The notes under the pieces: model-generated
Databases searched by the model: none
Told to the model about the DNA's origin: nothing
The model's input: only the letters and a program-made list of their open reading frames with translations
Part shown: positions 6,220 through 11,111 of the stretch, in pieces
How positions within the stretch are numbered: the stretch's first letter is position 1
Layout of the letters: each line of letters opens with the position of its first letter
Position numbers and translations under genes: made by a program
Source of the DNA: Methanoregula sp.
GTDB taxonomy: Archaea > Halobacteriota > Methanomicrobia > Methanomicrobiales > Methanospirillaceae
DNA: 11,111 nucleotides
Direction of reading: 5' to 3'
Assembly: GCA_028705545.1 (NCBI GenBank)
Contig: JAQWDG010000044.1
Span: forward strand, 1-11,111

Positions 6220-7428
6220 TCAGGCCCTCTCCCCGTGCTGGGAGATGTCGAGCCCGACATATTCCTCTTCCTCGCTTACCCGCAGGCCCATCGCTTTGTC
6301 AACGATGACCGCAAGGATATACGTGACGACGAATGCGTAGATAACCGCTGCACCTGCACCGACAATCTGGGCGATGAACTGGTGGACATTGCCCTCTAAC
6401 AGGCCGGATGCACCGTTCACTGCTGCCGATGCAAAGATACCGGTTGCAATTGCACCCCAGAGACCGCCCATCCCATGGATGGCCCACGCATCGAGGCTCT
6501 CATCGATGCCCTTGCCCTGCCGCCAGAGCATGACACCGTAGCACATCGCACCGGCGACCGCACCGATCACGATCGAAGCCAGCACCGATACGTACCCGGC
6601 TGCGGGCGTGATCGCAACAAGGCCGGCCACTGCACCGGAAGCGATACCGAGCGAGCTCGGCTTGCCGCCGTATGCCCATGAGACAAGCATCCAGACGAGT
6701 GCCGCGGTTGCGGTTGCCGTGTTTGTGGTGACGAACGCCTGGACTGCAAGGCCGTTTGCTGCGACCGCACTGCCCGCGTTAAACCCGAACCAGCCGAACC
6801 AGAGCAGGACTGCACCGAGGATCGACCACGGGATATTGGCCGGCTCCATCGCGTACTTCCCGAATCCGACACGTTTCCCTATCACAAGGGCAAGCGCGAG
6901 AGCTGCAAAACCCGAGCTGATATGGACGACCGTGCCGCCGGCGAAATCGATTGCGCCGAACTGGGATGTCCAGCCGCCGCCCCAGACCCAGTGTGCAAGC
7001 GGGTCGTAGACGATCGTTGTCCAAAGGAGGGCAAAGACAAGGTAGGAACTGAACTTGATACGCTCAGCAAACCCTGACGTGACGATCGCCATTGTTACCG
7101 TTGCAAACACGAGCTGGAATACCATGTACAGCATTCCCGGTATGAGCGTGCTGTAAGGACCGGGTTCGCTCATGCTCACGCCGTTTAGGCCAAGGTACTG
7201 CAGGTTGCCGATAAAGCCGCCTACATCAGGCCCGAATGCCAGACTGTACCCGATCAAAACCCACTGGACACTCACGAGTGCGAATGCCACAAATGAGAGC
7301 GTGATCATGTCGATGAAGTTTTTCTTCCGTACTAACCCACCGTAGAAAAACCCGACTCCCGGCGTCATGATCATGACAAGCGCCGTCGAGGCGAGCACCC
7401 ACGCAATTGCTCCAGAATCCATTACCAT
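6220..7428 (-). CDS. amt: Ammonium transporter Amt1
   Basis: 402 residues, an Amt/MEP/Rh-family channel with about 11 membrane helices and an outside N-terminus. Family marks are MTPGVGFFYGGLVRKKN near the N-terminus, DFAGGTVVHISSGFAALALA with His169, and DAWAIHGMGGLWGAIATG with His318; these are the two pore histidines of E. coli AmtB. The cytoplasmic tail ends EEYVGLDISQHGERA, the kind that responds to GlnK. ATG 7428 is chosen because AGGTGA ends 5 nt upstream and MVMDSG then aligns with MALDTG of the paralogue; GTG 7437 lies within the ribosome site. Close linkage to glnK and an NrpR-like operator about 230 bp upstream suggest expression under ammonium limitation. Confidence 0.95.
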   Translation of the reverse strand: MVMDSGAIAWVLASTALVMIMTPGVGFFYGGLVRKKNFIDMITLSFVAFALVSVQWVLIGYSLAFGPDVGGFIGNLQYLGLNGVSMSEPGPYSTLIPGMLYMVFQLVFATVTMAIVTSGFAERIKFSSYLVFALLWTTIVYDPLAHWVWGGGWTSQFGAIDFAGGTVVHISSGFAALALALVIGKRVGFGKYAMEPANIPWSILGAVLLWFGWFGFNAGSAVAANGLAVQAFVTTNTATATAALVWMLVSWAYGGKPSSLGIASGAVAGLVAITPAAGYVSVLASIVIGAVAGAMCYGVMLWRQGKGIDESLDAWAIHGMGGLWGAIATGIFASAAVNGASGLLEGNVHQFIAQIVGAGAAVIYAFVVTYILAVIVDKAMGLRVSEEEEYVGLDISQHGERA

Positions 7429-7470
7429 TCCATTCACCTGGTGTAAACGTTTCTGCTTTTATGCGCCTGC

Positions 7471-7484
7471 CCATATATTTTTTT
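7471..7484 (-). promoter_or_regulatory. Candidate proximal promoter of amt1
   Basis: On the minus strand AAAAAAATATATGG fits a BRE/TATA pair, which would start transcription near 7450 and give a leader of about 20 nt carrying AGGTGA. It competes with the upstream promoter near 7680 as the main start of amt1. Confidence 0.4.
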
Positions 7485-7499
7485 GGCAATACGGGCCGG

Positions 7500-7573
7500 C
7501 CCGGAATCTTCCTAGGGGACTGCCGCGAAAAGGCAGTAAAGACCAGTGAGCAGTCCCGGATAGGAAGTCCGGG
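7500..7573 (-). ncRNA. Interrupted 20-bp helix upstream of amt1 (leader or small RNA)
   Basis: On the minus strand CCCGGA-CTTCCTA-GGACTGC segments (7573-7561 and 7556-7550) pair with GCAGTCC-TAGGAAG-TCCGGG (7523-7517, 7514-7508, 7505-7500), interrupted only by a 2-nt bulge and a 2x4 internal loop. Two local hairpins compete with it: 7573-7568 with 7560-7555 (loop 7 nt), and 7537-7532 with 7524-7519 (loop 7 nt). Such alternatives are typical of regulatory leaders. Whether it is part of the amt1 mRNA or a separate small RNA depends on which promoter is used. Confidence 0.5.
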
Positions 7574-7656
7574 CACCGTGAGAGCTGGCCTTCGTGCTTT
7601 TTGGTCAGTCAGGAGATTCGTTTGTGGAGTTTTCTGGTTCGCTAAGATTGTAGGAA

Positions 7657-7670
7657 GGAAATTCTATTCC
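7657..7670 (-). promoter_or_regulatory. NrpR-like operator upstream of amt1
   Basis: GGAA-ATTCTA-TTCC matches the GGAA-N6-TTCC operator known for NrpR of Methanococcus maripaludis. A wider pair, GTAGGAA (7650-7656) and TTCCTAC (7667-7673), overlaps it. Its centre is about 17 bp from the centre of the minus-strand TATA box, between that box and the predicted start of transcription. Confidence 0.65.
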
Positions 7671-7676
7671 TACTCT

Positions 7677-7686
7677 TATAAATATT
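7677..7686 (-). promoter_or_regulatory. TATA box upstream of amt1 (distal promoter)
   Basis: On the minus strand ATATTTATAA precedes the NrpR-like palindrome. Transcription would start near 7653 and run toward amt1, giving a leader of about 225 nt that contains the 7500-7573 helix. Confidence 0.55.
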
Positions 7687-7834
7687 GTTATTTTGCCCGT
7701 TCATTGCAGCATAACAAAAAAAAGACAAGTCTACCCCGGACTTATCGGAGTAAAAACACGCACATGTCCGGAATTTCCTGATTGAAAACCATGAGAAACG
7801 GACAGCAACCCGGGACAAATCACGCATGCGGTTT

Positions 7835-7870
7835 TAGAAGAAACTAAAAAGGAACAAAAATGAAAAACGG
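7835..7870 (-). terminator. T-rich terminator after amt2
   Basis: Read on the minus strand after the TGA of amt2: T5 runs at 7867-7863, 7860-7856 and 7850-7846. No strong hairpin is needed for archaeal termination at such runs. Between here and about 7690 I see no gene. Confidence 0.55.
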
Positions 7871-7873
7871 GGA

Positions 7874-9070
7874 TCAGGCCCGTTCGCCATACTGGCAGAT
7901 ATCGAGACCCACGTATTCTTCATCCGGTGTTACCCGCAGGCCCATGGACCGATCGATCGCCCATGCAACGACATAGGTTACGACAAAGGCATAGACAAGA
8001 GCCGCAAACGCTCCGATCGTATTTGCCACCATCTGGTGCACGTTCCCCTCAAAGAGGCCCGAGAAGCCGGCAACTGCTGCGGCTGCGAAAAGACCGGTAG
8101 CAAGCGTTCCCCACAGGCCGCTCATGCCGTGGATTGCCCATGCATCGAGACTTTCGTCCAGCTGCCGGCGGAGCCGCCAGAGCATCATCGCAAAACTGAG
8201 CACGCCGGCAACCGCCCCGATGAGGATTGCGGTAAGCGGCGTTACAAACCCGGCGGCAGGGGTGATGGCGACCATCCCGGCGATTGCACCGCTCACCATA
8301 CCGAGCGAACTGGGCTTCCCGTTGTACCAGCTCGCAAACATCCATGCAAGGGCGCCGGCTGCCGCGGCTGTGTTCGTGTTCACAAATGCCGTAACGGCGC
8401 TCGCGTTCACCGCAAGAGCGCTTCCCGCGTTAAAGCCGAACCAGCCGAACCAGAGCAGGGCCGCGCCGAGAAGGGCGATGGGGATATTGTGGGGTTCGAG
8501 CGAATATTCGCCAAAACCCGCACGCTTCCCGATCACCATGGCAAGCGCAAGCGCGGCAAACCCGGAACAGATCTCGACAACCGTTCCCCCGGCAAAGTCG
8601 ATCATGCCCATCTGCTGTGCCCAGCCGCCGCCCCATGCCCAGTGGGCGAGCGGGCAGTACACGACCGTCACCCAGACCAGTACGAACACGATAAACGAGG
8701 ACAGCTTGATCCGTTCCGCAACCGCAGAGGTGACGATCGCTATCGTCACTGCCGCAAAGAAGAGCTGGAAGACCATGAAGACAAGCGGCGGGTATGCCGC
8801 ACTCCCGGCATCCGCACTCACACCGGCCAGTCCCAGGTACTGCAGGTTGCCGATCACGCCGCCCACATCGGGCCCGAACGCAAGCGAGTACCCGAAAAGG
8901 ATCCACTGGATGCTCACGAGCGAAAGCACGATAAACGACAGCGCAATCATCGAGATGAAATTCTTCTTCCTGACAAGACCGCCATAAAAGAACCCGACGC
9001 CCGGGGTCATCAGCATGACAAGAAGTGCCGAGACCATGAGCCAGGTTGTAACACCGGTATCCAGAGCCAT
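7874..9070 (-). CDS. amt: Ammonium transporter Amt2 (Glu variant of the twin-His motif)
   Basis: 398 residues, a close paralogue of Amt1 over the whole length (MTPGVGFFYGGLVRKKN, the FGPDVGGVIGNLQYLGL loop, the TPDEEYVGLDICQYGERA tail). The pore motif DFAGGTVVEICSG has Glu166 where Amt1 and AmtB have the first pore histidine; the codon is GAG at 8575-8573. The second histidine is kept (AIHGMSG, His314). Glu at the first position is natural in some family members, such as the fungal Mep1/Mep3 group, and changes the pH and selectivity behaviour, so this is likely a working but distinct channel. AGGAGA lies 5 nt before ATG 9070. The gene follows glnA on the same strand after 173 bp and has no adjacent glnK of its own. 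No NrpR palindrome is seen upstream; its leader is instead strongly structured. Confidence 0.95.
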   Translation of the reverse strand: MALDTGVTTWLMVSALLVMLMTPGVGFFYGGLVRKKNFISMIALSFIVLSLVSIQWILFGYSLAFGPDVGGVIGNLQYLGLAGVSADAGSAAYPPLVFMVFQLFFAAVTIAIVTSAVAERIKLSSFIVFVLVWVTVVYCPLAHWAWGGGWAQQMGMIDFAGGTVVEICSGFAALALAMVIGKRAGFGEYSLEPHNIPIALLGAALLWFGWFGFNAGSALAVNASAVTAFVNTNTAAAAGALAWMFASWYNGKPSSLGMVSGAIAGMVAITPAAGFVTPLTAILIGAVAGVLSFAMMLWRLRRQLDESLDAWAIHGMSGLWGTLATGLFAAAAVAGFSGLFEGNVHQMVANTIGAFAALVYAFVVTYVVAWAIDRSMGLRVTPDEEYVGLDICQYGERA

Positions 9071-9071
9071 T

Positions 9072-9185
9072 GTATTCTCCTGTAACTGTGATGCAGGGGA
9101 TCAATCCCCCGCGTTATGGTTTACCGCTCCCGGCCCTGCATGAAGCAGAGAATACCGTCGGAGCCTCTCGTAAAGGTGCAGTTAC
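9072..9185 (-). promoter_or_regulatory. Structured leader of amt2 (candidate riboswitch-like element)
   Basis: In the minus-strand RNA three perfect pairings occur: GTAACTG (9185-9179) with CAGTTAC (9088-9082), GTATTCTC (9155-9148) with GAGAATAC (9079-9072), and ATGCAGGG (9141-9134) with CCCTGCAT (9098-9091). The first and second cross, forming either a pseudoknot or mutually exclusive states. The 3' strand of the second overlaps the Shine-Dalgarno site AGGAGA (9081-9076), so pairing would hide it. GGGGAT/ATCCCC near 9096-9109 offers a further alternative to the third helix. Confidence 0.5.
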
Positions 9186-9218
9186 CGGATGAAAAGTCCA
9201 GCCTGTTCCTGGATGATT

Positions 9219-9240
9219 GTTTTAAAAAATTTTATTTTTT
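9219..9240 (-). terminator. T-run after glnA / possible amt2 promoter
   Basis: Directly after the glnA TAA the minus strand reads A7-T-A4-T6-A4. T6 (9229-9224) could end glnA mRNA in part. The same AT block (TTTTAAAA) is the only TATA-like element ahead of the amt2 leader, predicting a transcription start near 9195. Both roles are uncertain. Confidence 0.35.
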
Positions 9241-9243
9241 TAG

Positions 9244-10569
9244 TTAGTAGGTCGCGAGGTAGCGGTCCAGTTCCCACGGGTGAACCGTGAGGCGGAACGC
9301 ATCGGTCTCGGCCTCTGCAATGTTTGTCAATGTCTCGATGATATGCGGACCGAGGACATCGCAGAGCACCTGATCCTTTAACAGGAACTGGTGCGCTTCT
9401 GCAAGGCTGCCGGGCAGCATATCGATCTTCATCTTCTTCCTCTCTTTGGGAGTGAGGTGGTAGATGTTGGTGTTGGTCGAGTCCGGCGGCATGATCTTGT
9501 TCTTGACACCGTCGAGACCTGCTGCGAGCATGCAGGCGAACGTGAGGTACGGGTTGCACATCGGGTCCGGGCTGCGGAACTCGGCACGGGTGCTGTTGCC
9601 CCGGGCTGCCGGCACACGGATGAGTGCGGACCGGTTCGTGGTGCTCCACGAGATGTAGCAGGGTGCTTCGTAGCCGGGCACGAGACGGCGGTACGAGTTG
9701 ATCGTCGGGTTTGCTACCCGGGTGATCGCCTTTGCGTGCTTTAAGAGACCGCCGATGTAATAGAGGGCGGTGTCGGACAGGCCGTCTTTTGCATTCGCAT
9801 CGTAGAACGCATTCTTGCCGTTCTTTGCAAGCGAGCCGTGGGTGTGCATACCGCTGCCGTTGATGCCGGCGAGCGGCTTTGCCATGAATGACGCATGCAG
9901 GCCGTACTTGAGTGCGATGGCCTTTGTTGCAAACTTAAAGGTCATGACCCTGTCTGCTGTCGTGAGTGCATCGGCGTACTTGAAGTCGATCTCGTGCTGG
10001 CTCTCGGCAACTTCGTGGTGAGACATCTCGATCTCAAATCCCATAGCACTCAGCGCAAGCACGATATCGCGGCGCACGTCCTCGGCCTTGTCCTGCGGGG
10101 CAAGATCGAAATAACAGCCCTGATCGATGAACTGCGTGGTCGGCTTGCCGTCAACCATGTTAAAGAGGAAAAATTCGAGCTCCGGGCCGGTATTGAAGGT
10201 GTAGCCCATCTTCGACGCAGTTGCCATGGCCTTCTCGAGCACATAGCGGGGGTCGCCCTCAAAAGGCTTTGCACCGTACGTGTACACATCGCACATGAAC
10301 CGGGCAACCTTTCCTTCCTGAGGTCTCCATGGAAGAACCGCATACGATGCCGGGTCGGGCTTTAAGAGCATATCGGACTCTTCGATCCGGGTAAATCCTT
10401 CGATAGATGAGCCGTCAAACCAGATCCCTTCAGTCAGGGCTTTTTCTGCCTGTACCCCAGGGATTGCCGCATTTTTCGGCATACCGGGGACATCGGTGAA
10501 CTGAAGCCGGATAAACTGAACCTTATCGGCCTCGATTTTCTTCAGCAACTTGGATACGTCCGCAGACAT
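9244..10569 (-). CDS. glnA: Glutamine synthetase, type I-alpha
   Basis: 441 residues, standard for GlnA type I. It makes glutamine from glutamate, ammonium and ATP as a dodecamer in the cytoplasm. Marks in order: FDGSSIEGFTRIEESDM (51-67), including the Arg61 position tied to glutamine feedback in Bacillus-type GSI-alpha; metal site GPELEFF (128-134); NGSGMHTH (237-244); NPTINSYRRLVPGYEAP (287-303); and the nucleotide and glutamate site NRSALIRVP (312-320). The adenylylation motif of GSI-beta is absent (NIYHLTPKE replaces NLYDLPPEE), so control is expected by feedback, 2-oxoglutarate and protein partners such as GlnK. The ATG at 10569 has no ribosome site, and the predicted transcription start lies only a few bases upstream, so the mRNA is probably leaderless or nearly so. 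An operator-like palindrome abuts the start codon. Confidence 0.97.
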   Translation of the reverse strand: MSADVSKLLKKIEADKVQFIRLQFTDVPGMPKNAAIPGVQAEKALTEGIWFDGSSIEGFTRIEESDMLLKPDPASYAVLPWRPQEGKVARFMCDVYTYGAKPFEGDPRYVLEKAMATASKMGYTFNTGPELEFFLFNMVDGKPTTQFIDQGCYFDLAPQDKAEDVRRDIVLALSAMGFEIEMSHHEVAESQHEIDFKYADALTTADRVMTFKFATKAIALKYGLHASFMAKPLAGINGSGMHTHGSLAKNGKNAFYDANAKDGLSDTALYYIGGLLKHAKAITRVANPTINSYRRLVPGYEAPCYISWSTTNRSALIRVPAARGNSTRAEFRSPDPMCNPYLTFACMLAAGLDGVKNKIMPPDSTNTNIYHLTPKERKKMKIDMLPGSLAEAHQFLLKDQVLCDVLGPHIIETLTNIAEAETDAFRLTVHPWELDRYLATY

Positions 10570-10572
10570 AAT

Positions 10573-10586
10573 GGAAATTAATTTCC
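10573..10586 (-). promoter_or_regulatory. NrpR-like operator of glnA
   Basis: GGAAATTAATTTCC is a perfect 14-bp palindrome and an exact GGAA-N6-TTCC match. It lies 3 bp before the glnA start codon and over the predicted transcription start, where a bound repressor would block initiation. Confidence 0.75.
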
Positions 10587-10595
10587 AAGCAATCA

Positions 10596-10605
10596 GATTT
10601 ATATC
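10596..10605 (-). promoter_or_regulatory. TATA box of glnA
   Basis: On the minus strand GATATAAATC, about 21 bp (centre to centre) upstream of the operator palindrome, places transcription start near 10574. Confidence 0.65.
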
Positions 10606-10629
10606 TTCTGAACAAACGTTCTAGGAAAG

Positions 10630-10639
10630 AGTGTACACT
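10630..10639. promoter_or_regulatory. Palindrome AGTGTACACT in the divergent promoter region
   Basis: A perfect 10-bp palindrome midway between glnA and the divergent glutaminase-domain gene. It differs from the NrpR operator and could bind another regulator; it could also be chance. Confidence 0.25.
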
Positions 10640-10684
10640 ATCCGCAGATGCCGGGAAGAGTACATTCAATTCAGCGAAGCATTA

Positions 10685-10710
10685 CTAATATACGATATCC
10701 CGATTGTGAT
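10685..10710 (+). promoter_or_regulatory. Candidate promoter and ribosome site of the glutaminase-domain gene
   Basis: CTAATATAC (10685-10693) is TATA-like, and GTGAT (10706-10710) is a Shine-Dalgarno candidate 5 nt before ATG 10716. The two do not fit together well: that TATA box would start RNA near 10713. Transcription from a TATA box farther upstream (TTTATATC at 10598-10605, which reads in both directions) is an alternative. Confidence 0.35.
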
Positions 10711-10715
10711 GGAAA

Positions 10716-11111
10716 ATGTGCGGAATCATTGGTGTCATTGACAAACGCCGCCAGCTCATGGACGGCAGTAAGATACGAGAATCCCTCGCGCTGATGGACG
10801 AGCGGGGAAGCGGGGAAGGCGCCGGGTACGCAGCCTATGGGATTTACCCGGAGTTTGCAGATTCCTACGCCATCCACGTATTTTTCGACAACGTCCGGGA
10901 GAACAAACCGGCATTTGTCCGGGAACTGGAGGAATGGGGACGAATTATCCATGACGAACCGATCCCGATCTACGAAGCCGGGATAAAAAAGGTCCACACA
11001 CCCTGGCGCTTTTTTTTCAAGCCGGACATCACAAAAGCACAGGAACCCCATACCACTGCCGACGATATTGTCATGCGCCTCGTAATGCACATCAATTCCG
11101 CACGCAAAGGA
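10716..11111 (+). CDS. Class II glutamine amidotransferase, glutamate synthase domain 1 (partial)
   Basis: 132 residues with no stop before the window ends. MCGIIGVIDKRRQLMDGSKI begins with the Cys2 nucleophile of Ntn-type glutamine amidotransferases, followed by LALMDERGSGEGAGYAAYGI, a binding-loop region typical of the stand-alone archaeal glutamate synthase domain 1. The middle part (HVFFDNVRENKPAFVRELEEWG) and KVHTPWRFFFKPDI fit the same family. It would release ammonia from glutamine for a synthase formed with separate GXGXG and FMN subunits, which I expect downstream of the window. It is divergent from glnA over a 146-bp region, so the two reactions of the GS/GOGAT cycle are linked. A role in N-methylglutamate synthase (MgsA/GlxB relatives) is possible but less likely in this context. 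Confidence 0.88.
   Translation, partial: MCGIIGVIDKRRQLMDGSKIRESLALMDERGSGEGAGYAAYGIYPEFADSYAIHVFFDNVRENKPAFVRELEEWGRIIHDEPIPIYEAGIKKVHTPWRFFFKPDITKAQEPHTTADDIVMRLVMHINSARKG

Noticed and set aside
7429..7437. GTG 7437 as the amt1 start
   Set aside because: The GTG lies inside the AGGTGA ribosome site; ATG 7428 has correct spacing and matches the N-terminus of the paralogue.
7407..7827. Open frames in the amt1-amt2 gap
   Set aside because: They overlap the operator, TATA box and long inverted repeat, and their composition is not protein-like.
8036..9085. Long plus-strand open frames opposite amt2 (349 and 287 residues)
   Set aside because: They are antisense shadows of the high-GC amt2 gene: low-complexity charged or Ala/Pro-rich sequence, no ribosome site, and no family resemblance.
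1..11111. CRISPR arrays, tRNA or rRNA genes, insertion sequences, prophage
   Set aside because: I found no regularly spaced direct repeats, tRNA-like cloverleaf, transposase or integrase sequence. The palindromes at 623-810 have no terminal repeats or coding part that would mark a mobile element.

Overview
The window reads as chromosomal DNA from a methanogenic archaeon, most likely of the order Methanomicrobiales (Methanoregula-like); the order is an inference from remembered protein similarity. Supporting signs are archaeal promoters (TATA boxes such as TATTTATAAA), GGTGA/GGAGG ribosome sites, oligo-T terminators, a split glutamate synthase whose glutaminase-type domain is a separate protein, and GGAA-N6-TTCC palindromes like the operator of NrpR, the nitrogen repressor of euryarchaeal methanogens. 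I see no mobile element, CRISPR array, tRNA or rRNA.

Left part (1-2054): the tail of an unidentified gene, a small hypothetical protein of about 124 residues, a gene-free stretch of about 660 bp rich in G/C-tract palindromes that ends in a hairpin plus T-run (possible small RNA or leader), and an integral membrane protein of the DUF1624/HGSNAT-like acyltransferase family.

Middle (2055-5863): a divergent FMN-binding glutamate-synthase-like protein with its own promoter and a folded leader. It faces a 396-residue hypothetical protein with a PD-(D/E)XK-like pattern across a bidirectional terminator. Divergent from that is a small 120-residue hypothetical protein whose promoter carries a near-match to the NrpR operator.

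Right part (5864-11111): a nitrogen-assimilation cluster on the minus strand, in transcription order glnA (glutamine synthetase), amt2, amt1 and glnK (PII protein). Divergent from glnA is the start of a class II glutamine amidotransferase, the glutaminase-type domain of archaeal glutamate synthase. Ammonium would enter through the Amt channels, gated by GlnK, be fixed by GlnA, and pass to glutamate through glutamate synthase.

The most notable points are: the two Amt paralogues differ in the pore twin-His motif (His169 in Amt1, Glu166 in Amt2); the amt2 leader can form three perfect helices in a pseudoknot or switch arrangement that reaches the ribosome-binding site; a 20-bp interrupted helix lies upstream of amt1, downstream of an NrpR-like operator; GlnK lacks Tyr51; and the FMN protein has five N-terminal cysteines instead of the usual internal [3Fe-4S] motif.
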